A stretch of 64,000 nt of DNA. Source: Pseudomonas putida S13.1.2 (GTDB lineage: Bacteria > Pseudomonadota > Gammaproteobacteria > Pseudomonadales > Pseudomonadaceae). The notes below the pieces were generated by a model that saw only the letters and a program-made list of their open reading frames with translations, did not search any database and was not told the DNA's origin. The first letter of the stretch is position 1; the number at the start of each line of letters is the position of its first letter. This document shows positions 8,949-18,106 of this stretch, piece after piece. The DNA lies in contig NZ_CP010979.1 in the NCBI RefSeq assembly GCF_000498395.2, positions 2,852,001 to 2,916,000 of the forward strand. The letters are read 5' to 3'. The translations under genes were made by a program, and so were the position numbers.

Positions 8949-11195
8949 ATGACTGCAGACACCACGCTGGCAGAAGCCATGGAGCGCTGTGCCCGGGAAC
9001 CGATCCACGTGCCGAGCAGCATCCAGCCCCACGGTTTTCTACTGGTGCTGGACCCCATCGACCTGTGCGTGCTGCAGGCCAGTGAAAACGTTGAACACTG
9101 GTTGGGCTTGCCGGCCCGTGAACTGATCGGTTGCCCCTTCGCCAATCTGGTCCGCGATGGCTTTGACCTGCACGCGCAGCTTGCACGGCTGCCCGAAGAT
9201 GAAGTCTTCCCCTTCCACATCGGCGACGTGCGCTTGCGCCAAGGTGCGCCCTACGGCAACCCGCTGCATTTGCTGGTGCACGGCCACGACGAAGTACTGA
9301 TTGCTGAATTCGAACCGCCTCGCCTGTCGCCGGAGCTGGCCGGGCAAGGCGACTATTACCCGCTGGTGCGCAACTTTGTCGGCAGCCTGCAATTGGCCAG
9401 CAGCCTTGAAGACCTGCTGCAGCAAACGGTGGTGCAGCTCAAGCGCATTACCGGCTTTGGCCGGGTCAAGGCATACCGTTTCGATGCCGAGGGCAACGGC
9501 CAGGTACTGGCTGAGGTGGCCGACCCAGGCTACCCCGGTTACCTGGGCCTGTGCTTTCCGGCTGCAGACATCCCGCGCCAGGCGCGCGAACTGTACCGGG
9601 TCAACCGCATCCGCGTTATCGAGGATGCCAACTACCAGCCCTCGCCCCTGCTGCCGGCCATCAACCCGCGCACCGGCAAGGCACTGGACATGAGTTTCGC
9701 CGCGCTGCGCAGCGTCTCGCCGGTGCACCTGCAGTACATGCGCAACATGGGCACGCTGGCCTCGATGTCGCTCTCGATCGTGGTCGACGGCGAGCTGTGG
9801 GGGTTGGTGTCGTGCCACCACCAACAGCCGCGCGCGGTGGACCTGCGTACCCGCACGGCCTGCGAGTTGCTGGCCAGTGTGCTGTCGCTGCAGATCGAGT
9901 CCCGCGAGTCCCATGCCAGCACGCGCAAGCTGCTAGCGTTGCGCCAGCACATCGTGCGCATGATTTCGTCGATGGCCGATCACGACAGCGTCAGTGACGG
10001 CCTGCGCGACCTGCCCCAGGTGTTGCTGGCCTTTGCCGGTGCCCAGGGCGCCGCAGTCATCTCGGCCGAACGCTGTGACCTGATCGGCCAGACCCCACCT
10101 GAAGCCCAGGTGACTGCACTGGTGCACTGGCTTGGCCAGCGCGGCGAAGACACGGTGTTCCACAGCGACAACGTGCGCCGCGACATCATTGACCTGCCCG
10201 AGCTGGCCACCCATGCCGGTGGTGTATTGGCGGTAGCCATCTCGCAGATCCACTCGCACTACCTGCTGTGGTTCCGGCCCGAGCAGGTGCGCACGGTGAA
10301 CTGGGCGGGCCAGCCGACCAAGCAGGTCGGGCCGCAGGGCAACCTCGACCCGCGGCACAGTTTCGAACGCTGGCAGGAAGAACTGCGCGGTTATAGCGAG
10401 CCTTGGGACCCGTTGGTGATCGAGGGCGTGCTGGAACTGCGCACCGCCGTGCTTGGCATCGTCCTGCGCAAAGCCGAAGAACTGGCACAGCTGGCCGGCG
10501 ATTTGCGCCGCTCGAACAAGGAACTCGAAGCGTTTTCCTACAGTGTTTCCCATGACCTGCGCGCCCCCCTGCGGCACATCGCCGGCTACACCGAACTGCT
10601 TGGCGAAATGGAAGGCCAGGGCCTGAGCGAACGCGGCAAGCGCTTTCTGCAACATATCGGTGAAGCGGCGCACTTTGCCGGCACCCTGGTCGACAACTTG
10701 CTCAACTTCTCGCAGATGGGCCGCTCGGCCCTGCGCCTGTCCGACGTCGACCTGAACGCTCTGGTCGAAGCCATTCGCAGCGAGCTGGCCCCCGATTACG
10801 AAGGCCGCGCAATCGTTTGGGACATCGCCCCGCTGCCCAAGGTGATCGGCGACCCGGCGTTCATCAACATGGCGTTGCGCAACCTGATCGCCAATGCCAT
10901 CAAGTACACACGCGGCCGTACACCGGCACACATCGGCATCAGTGCCGTACAGCATCCTGGCGAAACCGAGATCTGCATCCGCGACAATGGCGTGGGCTTC
11001 GACATGGCCTATGCCAACAAGCTCTTCGGCGTATTCCAGCGCCTGCACCGCATGGAAGACTTCGAGGGCACAGGGATTGGCCTGGCAAGTGTGCGCCGCA
11101 TCATCGAGCGCCATGATGGCCGGGTCTGGGCCGAAGGCCAGATCGACCAGGGCGCAAGCTTCCACTTCACCCTCCCCCGAAATACTGCTACCTGA
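8949..11195 (+). CDS. bphP: Bacteriophytochrome sensor histidine kinase
   Basis: A 748-residue red/far-red photoreceptor kinase that binds biliverdin. Domain order: PAS_2 (about 15-125), GAF (about 140-310), PHY (about 320-500), HisKA with phospho-acceptor H535 (YSVSHDLRAP), HATPase (NLIANAIKY, DNGVGF, GTGIGLAS). The chromophore Cys is present at C14 (ERCAREPIHVP). The GAF DIP motif is at 207-209, His at 260 and 290, and the PHY-tongue PRxSF motif at 468-472, all as expected for a working photoreceptor. The start at 8949 is chosen because CAGGAG precedes it; an ATG at 8928 lacks a ribosome site. It is followed after 15 nt by a response regulator. No heme oxygenase gene is adjacent, so biliverdin must come from elsewhere. 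Confidence 0.96.
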   Translation: MTADTTLAEAMERCAREPIHVPSSIQPHGFLLVLDPIDLCVLQASENVEHWLGLPARELIGCPFANLVRDGFDLHAQLARLPEDEVFPFHIGDVRLRQGAPYGNPLHLLVHGHDEVLIAEFEPPRLSPELAGQGDYYPLVRNFVGSLQLASSLEDLLQQTVVQLKRITGFGRVKAYRFDAEGNGQVLAEVADPGYPGYLGLCFPAADIPRQARELYRVNRIRVIEDANYQPSPLLPAINPRTGKALDMSFAALRSVSPVHLQYMRNMGTLASMSLSIVVDGELWGLVSCHHQQPRAVDLRTRTACELLASVLSLQIESRESHASTRKLLALRQHIVRMISSMADHDSVSDGLRDLPQVLLAFAGAQGAAVISAERCDLIGQTPPEAQVTALVHWLGQRGEDTVFHSDNVRRDIIDLPELATHAGGVLAVAISQIHSHYLLWFRPEQVRTVNWAGQPTKQVGPQGNLDPRHSFERWQEELRGYSEPWDPLVIEGVLELRTAVLGIVLRKAEELAQLAGDLRRSNKELEAFSYSVSHDLRAPLRHIAGYTELLGEMEGQGLSERGKRFLQHIGEAAHFAGTLVDNLLNFSQMGRSALRLSDVDLNALVEAIRSELAPDYEGRAIVWDIAPLPKVIGDPAFINMALRNLIANAIKYTRGRTPAHIGISAVQHPGETEICIRDNGVGFDMAYANKLFGVFQRLHRMEDFEGTGIGLASVRRIIERHDGRVWAEGQIDQGASFHFTLPRNTAT

Positions 11196-11210
11196 GGCAC
11201 CGCTACCATC

Positions 11211-11672
11211 ATGCTCAAACCCATCCTGCTGGTCGAAGACAACCCCCGGGACCTGGAACTGACCCTGCTGGCCCTGGAGCGCAGCCAATTGGCCAACGAG
11301 GTCATCGTGCTGCGCGACGGCGCCGACGCACTTGACTACCTGCTACGCCGCAACGCCTATGCCGCACGCGATGACGGCAACCCTGCCGTGCTGCTACTGG
11401 ACCTGAAACTGCCCAAGGTCGATGGCCTGGAAGTGCTCAGGGAAGTACGCGCCACTGCCGAACTGCGCAGTATCCCCACGGTGATGCTGACCTCCTCGCG
11501 GGAGGAGCCCGACCTGTTGCGCGCCTATGAACTTGGGGTCAACGCCTACGTGGTCAAGCCGGTGGATTTCAAGGAATTCGTCGCCGCCATCTCCGACCTC
11601 GGGGTATTCTGGGCAGTGCTTAACGAACCGCCACCCGGCTCACTGCGGCTGAACCGTCGCGGTAGCAATTGA
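11211..11672 (+). CDS. Single-domain response regulator (Rcp1-like)
   Basis: A 153-residue CheY-type receiver with no output domain. Acidic pocket E9/D10 (LLVEDN), phospho-acceptor D64 (LLLDLKLP), conserved T94/S95 (VMLTSS) and K116 (YVVKPVD) are present. The insertion before the phospho-acceptor (RRNAYAARDDGNPAV) is typical of the phytochrome-partner Rcp1-like subgroup. Its place 15 nt after bphP and 13 nt before a hybrid kinase implies it takes phosphate from BphP and passes it on or acts by protein contact. Confidence 0.93.
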   Translation: MLKPILLVEDNPRDLELTLLALERSQLANEVIVLRDGADALDYLLRRNAYAARDDGNPAVLLLDLKLPKVDGLEVLREVRATAELRSIPTVMLTSSREEPDLLRAYELGVNAYVVKPVDFKEFVAAISDLGVFWAVLNEPPPGSLRLNRRGSN

Positions 11673-11685
11673 GGCCGCCGCAACG

Positions 11686-14073
11686 ATGCAGCAAACACCA
11701 TTGAACCTCCTGATGGTCGAAGACAGCTCGATGGACGCCGAGCTTACCCTCATGCGCCTGGAACGCAGCGGGCTGCATGTGCAGTCACAGCTGGTGTTCG
11801 ACCATGTGGGTGTCGAACATGCCCTGCGTGAGGCCCGCTACGACCTGATCCTGTGCGATTGCGTGCTGCCGGGTTCGTCTGGCACGGAGGTGCTGGCCAT
11901 CGCCCAGCGCCTGGCACCGGACACTCCGTTCATCTTCCTGTCCGGCATCTACGGCGAAGAGCACGCGGTGGAAATGATCCGCCTGGGCGCCACCGACTAT
12001 GTATTGAAGAAAAACCTGCCACTGCTGCCCAAGGCCGTACGCCGGGCACTGACCGAAGTACAGGAACGCCAGCGCCGGCGCCGCGCCGAAGAGGCCCTGA
12101 TCGATGTCGAAGCACGTGCGCGGATTGCCATCGACGCCGCCGGCATGGGCACCTGGGACCTGCGCCCGCAAGAGCGTCTGCTGCTCTGGGATGACCGCTG
12201 CAAGACCCTGTTCGGCCTGCCTGCCAGCACCGAAATGACCCTTGAAGTGTTTTACGCCGGTATCTACCCCGACGACCTGCCACTGGTACGTGAGGCGGTG
12301 GAACACGCCATGCGCCCGGAAAGCGGCGGCCGCTACCGGGTCGAATTTCGCATCGCGCCACCCAACGGCCTGGAACCGCGCTGGTTGCTCAGCAGCGGCC
12401 AGAGCCAGTTCGTCGATGGCCAGTGCGTGCGTTTTTCCGGCGTGCTGCAGGACATCAACACGCAACGCCTGGCCACCCAGGCGCTGCGTCAGCTAAACGA
12501 GATGCTGGGGGAAAGGGTCGAACGCCGCACCCGCGAACGCGACCGTGCCTGGGAGCTGTCGCAGGACCTGCTGGCCGTGCTGAACAAGGACCTGACCCCA
12601 GTCGCACTCAACCCCGCCTGGGAAGCCAGCCTGGGCTTCTCTCGCGAGCGCCTGAGCCAAACGTCGTTGCTGCACCTGCTGCCCGAGCCCGACCAGGAAC
12701 TGCTGCTGACCGAACTGGCTGCCCTCGCCCATGGCCGTACCAGTGTACGTTTCGTCGGCCGCATCCTGCATGCCGGCGGCCAGCAGCGCTGGCTATCGTG
12801 GGTGGTGGTGCCGGAAGACACCCTGCTGTATGTGGTGGCACGCGACATCACCAGCGAGCGCGAAGCCGCCCTGGGCCTGGCAGAAGCCAACGCCCGCCTG
12901 CGCGAACAGATCAACGAACGCGAGCGCATCGAGGCGGCGCTGCAGCAGATGCAGCGGCTCGAAGCCGTCGGTCAGCTGACCGCTGGCGTAGCCCACGACT
13001 TCAACAACCTGCTGACGGTGATCCTCACCGGCGCCAGTTTCCTTGAGCGCGACCTGGCCAAGGCCGACCTGGACAAAGCGCGCACGCGCCTCACCCACAT
13101 CCGCGAAGCAGGCGAGCGTGGCGCCAAGCTGACGTCGCAGCTGCTGGCCTTCTCGCGCCGCCAGCGCCTGGAGCCGGTTGCGCTCAACCTCAACCAGACC
13201 CTGGCCGGCCTGGAAGAGCTGTTGCGCCGCACCCTGGGTGGCAACGTCTCAGTGCGCCTGGACCTGGACCAGGCCCTGTGGCAGGCACTGACCGACCCCA
13301 CCCAGACCGAGATGATCATCCTCAACCTGGCGATCAACGCCCGCGATGCCATGCCTGACGGCGGCCAGCTGACCCTGACCACCCGCAACACCCGCATCGA
13401 TAGCCGCCCGCAACGCCCGGAAGACCCTGACCCGGGCGAGTACGTGATGCTGAGCATCCGCGATACCGGCTGCGGCATGAGCGAAGACGTGCTGACCAAG
13501 GTGTTCGAGCCGTTCTTCACCACCAAGGACATCGGCAAGGGCTCGGGCCTGGGCCTGGCCCAAGTGTTCGGCTTCGCCAAGCAGTCCGGGGGAGGCGTGC
13601 GCATCGACACCGCGCCTGGCCACGGCACCCAGGTGGCGGTGTACCTGCCCGCAGTAAAGGACCAGGCCGTGAGCGAGCCGGTGGTACCGATGCCCAGCCA
13701 GTCGGTGAGCGAAAGCGGCCGCAACCGCACGGTGCTGCTGGTGGATGATGACCATCTGGTGCGTGACATGCTGGGCGACGTGCTGCGCCAGTATGGCTAC
13801 CAGGTGCGTCAGGCGCACAGCGGCGAACAGGCATTGGCGTTGCTGGACAACGAGATCGACCTGCTGCTTACCGACTTCGCCATGCCGGAATTCAACGGCG
13901 CGCAACTGGCGCTGGCGGCCCGCGAAGGGTTCCCGCATCTGCCGGTGGTGTTCCTGACTGGCTATGCAGAGTTACAGGGGCTGGAGTTGCCGGGCAGCGT
14001 GGTGATCCAGAAGCCAGTGCAGGGGGATGAGCTGGCGAGGGTGCTGAACGAGATGCTGGGCATTGCCGGGTAA
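11686..14073 (+). CDS. Hybrid histidine kinase with receivers at both ends
   Basis: A 795-residue cytoplasmic kinase. Order: N-terminal receiver (phospho-acceptor D58 in LILCDCVLP), PAS-like domain (about 145-260), coiled coil, second PAS-like domain (about 290-390), coiled coil, HisKA with H437 (GVAHDFNNLL), HATPase (NLAINARDAM, DTGCGM, GSGLGLAQV), linker, C-terminal receiver (VDDD at 686-689, D730 in LLLTDFAMPEFNG). No membrane segment is visible. It is third in the phytochrome operon, 13 nt after the response regulator. The N-terminal receiver could be the input port for phosphate from BphP. The output target is unknown; no DNA-binding regulator follows. Confidence 0.93.
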   Translation: MQQTPLNLLMVEDSSMDAELTLMRLERSGLHVQSQLVFDHVGVEHALREARYDLILCDCVLPGSSGTEVLAIAQRLAPDTPFIFLSGIYGEEHAVEMIRLGATDYVLKKNLPLLPKAVRRALTEVQERQRRRRAEEALIDVEARARIAIDAAGMGTWDLRPQERLLLWDDRCKTLFGLPASTEMTLEVFYAGIYPDDLPLVREAVEHAMRPESGGRYRVEFRIAPPNGLEPRWLLSSGQSQFVDGQCVRFSGVLQDINTQRLATQALRQLNEMLGERVERRTRERDRAWELSQDLLAVLNKDLTPVALNPAWEASLGFSRERLSQTSLLHLLPEPDQELLLTELAALAHGRTSVRFVGRILHAGGQQRWLSWVVVPEDTLLYVVARDITSEREAALGLAEANARLREQINERERIEAALQQMQRLEAVGQLTAGVAHDFNNLLTVILTGASFLERDLAKADLDKARTRLTHIREAGERGAKLTSQLLAFSRRQRLEPVALNLNQTLAGLEELLRRTLGGNVSVRLDLDQALWQALTDPTQTEMIILNLAINARDAMPDGGQLTLTTRNTRIDSRPQRPEDPDPGEYVMLSIRDTGCGMSEDVLTKVFEPFFTTKDIGKGSGLGLAQVFGFAKQSGGGVRIDTAPGHGTQVAVYLPAVKDQAVSEPVVPMPSQSVSESGRNRTVLLVDDDHLVRDMLGDVLRQYGYQVRQAHSGEQALALLDNEIDLLLTDFAMPEFNGAQLALAAREGFPHLPVVFLTGYAELQGLELPGSVVIQKPVQGDELARVLNEMLGIAG

Positions 14074-14080
14074 CCCGCGA

Positions 14081-14114
14081 CTGCAGGAGCGGCCCGGCAA
14101 GGCCGCTCCTGCAG
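14081..14114. terminator. Short hairpin (extragenic palindrome) after the phytochrome operon
   Basis: A perfect 14-bp stem (14081-14094 with 14101-14114, loop CGGCAA) begins 8 nt after the hybrid kinase stop. There is no T run, so it is either a factor-dependent end or a single compact repeat of the CTCCTGCAG type. Confidence 0.55.
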
Positions 14115-14204
14115 CAATCGTGTGGCGGGGTTAAAAATACGGAAACGACAAAACCCAGCGCTTATCTTTCTAAGCACCGGGCATATACGTTTGAATCTGG
14201 AAAA

Positions 14205-14279
14205 TGGCAGGGGCGGCTGGATTCGAACCAACGCATGGCAGGATCAAAACCTGCTGCCTTACCGCTTGGCGACGCCCCT
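14205..14279 (-). tRNA. tRNA-Gln (UUG anticodon)
   Basis: Read on the minus strand the 75-nt sequence starts AGGGGCGTCGCCAAGCGGTA and ends with encoded CCA. The acceptor stem AGGGGCG pairs with CGCCCCT, and the anticodon stem GCAGG/CCTGC encloses TTTTGAT with anticodon TTG. The T arm GTTGG TTCGAAT CCAGC is standard. It resembles E. coli glutamine tRNA. It stands alone; no integrase or duplicated 3' end is seen beside it. Confidence 0.96.
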
Positions 14280-14538
14280 GTATCGGATGCAGCATTCGCT
14301 GCTCTGACAATTCCAACTGAGTGACAACTGGGTTGTTGTCTTGGAATGCGCGGCACTTTAACAACAAACTTTCGGTCTGTGAACCCCCTGATGAAAAAAA
14401 ATTGCCAAAAAACAGCGGGTTAGTCATTTCAGCGTTGTGGCCGCGACCATCCGTCGCTTTCCCTCCGCTTCGCTTCAACACAATCGCATTCCTCCCTTCC
14501 AATCAGATAAGCCCATTGCATTGACCAAGGAGGACCTC

Positions 14539-14781
14539 ATGCCTGTCTCCCACGACCTCTACCAGGACCTGCACTACCCGCGTGAAATCGTCCAGCAACG
14601 CCGCCAGCAGGACAAGGCGCTGGACCGGCTGCTGGATGAGTACATGGACATCGACAACCAGGTGCTGGCCGCCGAATCGATCTCGGCAGGCAACTTCGTC
14701 GACGAAGACCTGCGCCACCTCAAGGAGCGCCGCCTGGCAGTGAAGTACATGATCGAGCGCCAGCTGGAGCGCAAGGCCTAG
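14539..14781 (+). CDS. DUF465 (YdcH-like) small protein
   Basis: An 80-residue charged, mostly alpha-helical protein of the DUF465 family. The central LDRLLDEYMDIDNQV and closing DLRHLKERRLAVKYMIERQL have the family's HxxL.eeh..Ld..i and LKk.RL.lKD.i pattern. AAGGAGG lies 8 nt before the ATG. Function of the family is unknown. It lies 129 nt before the AFG1-type ATPase. Confidence 0.85.
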   Translation: MPVSHDLYQDLHYPREIVQQRRQQDKALDRLLDEYMDIDNQVLAAESISAGNFVDEDLRHLKERRLAVKYMIERQLERKA

Positions 14782-14909
14782 GCAAATGCCGGTGTGCGGC
14801 CTGACCTATCGCATGAAGTGATCATTGCCGGTCACTTTCTGTATTAGTCAAAATGGCCGCCCTCGGGCAAGCTGCACGCTGCCCTGCCATCGCCCAAGGA
14901 GCGTTGCTT

Positions 14910-15980
14910 GTGTCTGCCTGGATCCCTGCCCCACTGCGCCAGCTTGGCCAGCGCCTGCGCGGCGCGCCCGCCAACCAGAGCGAACTGCTCGACTGGTTCG
15001 AGGACAAAGCCCGAAGCCGGGGTTACCAGCTGAGTAATGACCAGCGACGGGTGATCCACAGCATGGCCGAACAACTGGCGCTGCTCGAACAAGGCCAGCC
15101 GCGCAGCCTGTACCTGTACGGCTCGGTGGGGCGCGGCAAGAGCTGGCTGCTGGATGGGTTCTTCCAGGCGGTGCCGGTCGAGGCCAAGCGCCGCCTGCAT
15201 TTTCATGACTTCTTTGCCCGCCTCCACCAGGGCATGCACCGCCATCGGGCGCTGGACGATGCGCTGGGGGCGACCCTCGACGAACTGGTGGGTGGCTGCC
15301 AGGTGCTGTGCTTCGACGAATTCCACGTGCATGACATCGGCGATGCCATGCTGCTTACCCGCCTCTTCAACGCCCTGTTCGCACGCGGCGTGTTTCTGCT
15401 GGTGACCTCCAACTATGCGCCCGAAGGGCTATTGCCCAACCCGCTGTACCACGAGCGCTTCCTGCCGGTGATCCGCCTGATCAACGGGCGCATGCAGGTT
15501 CTGGAAGTGGGTGGCGACACCGACTTCCGCAGCTTGCCGGCCAACCGCGAGCACCAGCGTTTTACCCAAGGCCACTATGTATGGCCAGGGACGGCAGCCC
15601 AGCGCCAGGCGCTGGGCGTGCCGCACGAGCAGCCGGTAATGCTTGAGGTGAACAAACGCCCCCTGCGCGCACAGGCCATCGATGGCCGGCGGGTGGTGCT
15701 TGGCTTTGACGATTTGTGTGAAAAGGCCACGGCGGTGATCGACTATCTGGCGCTGGCGCAGCAGTACGATGAATGGATCATCGATGGGCTGGATGACCTG
15801 GCGGAGTGTTCGCTGGCGGCCCAGCAGCGCTTCGTCAACCTGGTGGATGTGTTGTATGACCAGGACCGACAGGTGACAGTGATTGGCAAACGGCCGCTGG
15901 AAGAGAGCCTGGGCGGGCCGCTTGCCGACCTGATGCGTACCCGCAGCCGGCTGGGGCAACTGCACCAGGTAGCCCCCTAG
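14910..15980 (+). CDS. AFG1/ZapE-family ATPase
   Basis: A 356-residue P-loop ATPase of the AFG1/ZapE family. Walker A is GSVGRGKS (71-78), Walker B is LCFDEFHV (133-140), and sensor-type TSNYAPEGL follows. Family members include the division-associated ZapE and mitochondrial Afg1. The start is the GTG at 14910, 8 nt after AAGGAGC; no good ATG is available in frame. The N-terminus does not look like the canonical Pseudomonas ZapE I recall, so this may be a second paralog. I therefore give no symbol. It ends before an extragenic palindrome pair and is convergent with prpE. Confidence 0.85.
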   Translation: MSAWIPAPLRQLGQRLRGAPANQSELLDWFEDKARSRGYQLSNDQRRVIHSMAEQLALLEQGQPRSLYLYGSVGRGKSWLLDGFFQAVPVEAKRRLHFHDFFARLHQGMHRHRALDDALGATLDELVGGCQVLCFDEFHVHDIGDAMLLTRLFNALFARGVFLLVTSNYAPEGLLPNPLYHERFLPVIRLINGRMQVLEVGGDTDFRSLPANREHQRFTQGHYVWPGTAAQRQALGVPHEQPVMLEVNKRPLRAQAIDGRRVVLGFDDLCEKATAVIDYLALAQQYDEWIIDGLDDLAECSLAAQQRFVNLVDVLYDQDRQVTVIGKRPLEESLGGPLADLMRTRSRLGQLHQVAP

Positions 15981-15996
15981 AACTGCATTGCCCGCA

Positions 15997-16092
15997 CCGG
16001 CCTCATCGCGGGCAAGCCAGCTCCTACAGGTACGGCGGAGGCTTCAGGGCCTGTGATGAAGCTGTGGGAGCTGACTTGCCGGCGATGAGGCC
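15997..16092. repeat. Inverted pair of extragenic palindromes
   Basis: Imperfect inverted arms (ending AGCTCCTACAGG on the left and starting CTGTGGGAGCT on the right) between the convergent ends of the AFG1-type gene and prpE. The left arm is of the CTCCTACAGG type and the right arm of the CTCCCACAG type, so this pair is mixed. Confidence 0.75.
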
Positions 16093-16107
16093 CGGAAGGT
16101 CAAAGCA

Positions 16108-17997
16108 TCAACCCGCCCTGGGCAAATCCGCCAGCACCGCTTCGATCTCCCCAAGCACCGCCGGGTCATCCAGGGTCGAAGGCGGCACATAGTCCTGCCC
16201 ATCGGCAATCTTGCGCAGCACCGCGCGCAAGATTTTCCCCGAGCGGGTCTTGGGCAACCGCTTCACCAGCCGAACCCGGTTGAAACAGGCCAGCGGGCCA
16301 ATCGCCTCGCGCACGCTCCCCACCAGGTCCACCAGCAACTGCGCCTCGGCAATGCCCTCGCCGTCCTTGAGCACAACCAGCGCCAACGGCACTTGCCCCT
16401 TGATTTCATCGTGCACGCCAATTACCGCACACTCGGCCACTGCCGGGTGGCAGGCCACCAGGTCCTCCATTTCGCCGGTGGACAGCCGGTGCCCGGACAC
16501 GTTGATCACGTCATCCGTGCGCCCCATGATGTAGACAAAACCGTCATCGTCCAGAAAGCCGCCGTCGCCGGTGTGGTAATACCCCGGGTAGGTGCGCAGG
16601 TAAGCCTGTACGTAACGCTCGTGGTCGCCCCACAGGGTCTGGCTGCACCCGGGTGGCAGTGGCAAGGCGATGACGATCGAGCCCTGGTGGTTGGGGCCCA
16701 GCAAGTGCCCCTCGTCATCCACCACACGCACGTGGTAGCCCGGTACCGCCCGGTTGCTTGAGCCCGGCTTTGCCGCACTGCCTTCCAGCCCCACACAGGG
16801 CGCGGTGACCGGCCAGCCGGTCTCGGTCTGCCACCAGTGGTCGTGCACCGGTTTGCCAGTGACCCGCTCCAGCCATTCATACGTGCTGGAATCGAGCTTC
16901 TCACCTGCCAGGAACAGCTGGCGCAGCGAGCTGAGGTCGTGCTGGCGGATCAACTCGCCCTCCGGGTCTTCCTTGCGGATGGCACGCATGGCGGTGGGCG
17001 CACAGAACAGCGCGTTGACCTTGTATTGCTCCACCACCCGCCAGTAGGCCGAGGCGTCCGGGGTGCGGATCGGCTTGCCTTCGTAGAACACCGTGGTACA
17101 GCCGCTCATCAGCGGCCCATAGACGATCAATGAATGGCCGACCACCCACCCGACATCGGAAATGCCCCACCACACGTCGCCGGCCTGCATACCGTAGATA
17201 TGGCGCATGGCATAGCACAGCGCCACAGCATTGCCGCCGTTTTCCCGGACGATGCCCTTGGGTTTGCCGGTGGTGCCTGAGGTGTACATGATGTACAGCG
17301 GGTCGCCGGCATCCAGCTCCACCGGTGGCACCGGCTGGGCGCCGGCCAGGGCTGCCTGCCAGTCCAGGTCGCGGCCTGACTGCAGTTCAGCCTGCACCTG
17401 CGGCCGTTGCAGCACCAGCACATTGCGCGGCTGGTGCCGGGCCAGTTGCAGGGCGCGGTCCACCAGCGGTTTGTAGGCGATCTCCTTGTCGAATTCCAAC
17501 CCGCAGGAGGCCGTCAGCAGCAGCGTGGGCCGGGCGTCATCGATGCGCAAGGCCAGCTCGTTGGCGGCAAAGCCGCCGAACACCACCGAATGCACCGCGC
17601 CAATCCGCGCGCAGGCCAGCATGGCCATGGCCGCTTGCGGCACCATGGGCATGTAGATGATCACCCCGTCGCCCTTTTGCACCCCTAGCTGGCGCAGCAA
17701 ACCGGCCAGGCGCGCCACTTCGTCGCGCAACTGGTTGTAGGTATAGGCCTGCTGCACGCCGGTGACTGGCGAATCGTAGATCAGCGCCAACTGCTCGCCA
17801 CGGCCCTGCTCGATCTGGTGATCGAGGGCCAGGTAGCAACTGTTCAGGCGGCCATCGGCGAACCAGCGGTGGGTACCGTCGGCGTTTTCTTGCAGGGTCA
17901 GGCCAGGCTTGCGGTGCCAGGCCAGGTGCTCGGCCTGTTCCGCCCAGAACGCGGCAGGGTCGGAAATGGAATGGGCGTAGCTGTGCTGGTAGCTCAT
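16108..17997 (-). CDS. prpE: Propionyl-CoA synthetase
   Basis: A 629-residue AMP-forming acyl-CoA synthetase that activates propionate to propionyl-CoA for the methylcitrate cycle. The N-terminal ACAS domain (SDPAAFWAEQAEHLAW) fits the PrpE subgroup, and the length equals PrpE (about 628) rather than Acs (about 650). The AMP-binding P-loop is YTSGTTGKPKG; WWQTETGWP is the acyl-pocket A5-type motif; YHTGDGG is the hinge-proximal ribose-binding region. The C-terminal PKTRSGKILR contains K588, the lysine acetylated in Acs/PrpE enzymes. It is divergent from a LysR gene. It is separated from the prpBC-acnD-prpFD operon by about 10 kb. An acetyl-CoA synthetase reading is possible but less likely. 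Confidence 0.9.
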   Translation of the reverse strand: MSYQHSYAHSISDPAAFWAEQAEHLAWHRKPGLTLQENADGTHRWFADGRLNSCYLALDHQIEQGRGEQLALIYDSPVTGVQQAYTYNQLRDEVARLAGLLRQLGVQKGDGVIIYMPMVPQAAMAMLACARIGAVHSVVFGGFAANELALRIDDARPTLLLTASCGLEFDKEIAYKPLVDRALQLARHQPRNVLVLQRPQVQAELQSGRDLDWQAALAGAQPVPPVELDAGDPLYIMYTSGTTGKPKGIVRENGGNAVALCYAMRHIYGMQAGDVWWGISDVGWVVGHSLIVYGPLMSGCTTVFYEGKPIRTPDASAYWRVVEQYKVNALFCAPTAMRAIRKEDPEGELIRQHDLSSLRQLFLAGEKLDSSTYEWLERVTGKPVHDHWWQTETGWPVTAPCVGLEGSAAKPGSSNRAVPGYHVRVVDDEGHLLGPNHQGSIVIALPLPPGCSQTLWGDHERYVQAYLRTYPGYYHTGDGGFLDDDGFVYIMGRTDDVINVSGHRLSTGEMEDLVACHPAVAECAVIGVHDEIKGQVPLALVVLKDGEGIAEAQLLVDLVGSVREAIGPLACFNRVRLVKRLPKTRSGKILRAVLRKIADGQDYVPPSTLDDPAVLGEIEAVLADLPRAG

Positions 17998-18092
17998 ATC
18001 GAAGGGAACCCGGTACTTGTTGTTATTGAAGGGCGAAACCTGAGTATGGACCGCTACACCCGCGCCGCCATGGGACTAAAGTCACAACCGAC

Positions 18093-18106
18093 CTGCAAAT
18101 TTGCAG
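18093..18106. promoter_or_regulatory. Perfect 14-bp palindrome in the prpE/lysR divergent promoter
   Basis: CTGCAAATTTGCAG is its own reverse complement and lies 96 bp upstream of the prpE start and 70 bp upstream of the lysR start. Dyads of this kind in a LysR-divergent promoter are commonly the regulator's recognition site. Binding is inferred. Confidence 0.55.

Noticed and set aside
9933..11288. Minus-strand open frame opposite bphP
   Set aside because: Antisense of a clear phytochrome. No ribosome site and a biased composition typical of shadow frames in high-GC DNA.
14205..14279. tRNA-Gln as an integration site for a genomic island
   Set aside because: No integrase, no duplicated 3' tRNA segment and no composition change next to it; flanking genes look like core genome.
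16108..17997. Acetyl-CoA synthetase reading of the prpE gene
   Set aside because: Length and N-terminus fit PrpE better than Acs, and the methylcitrate operon lies nearby; kept only as an alternative.
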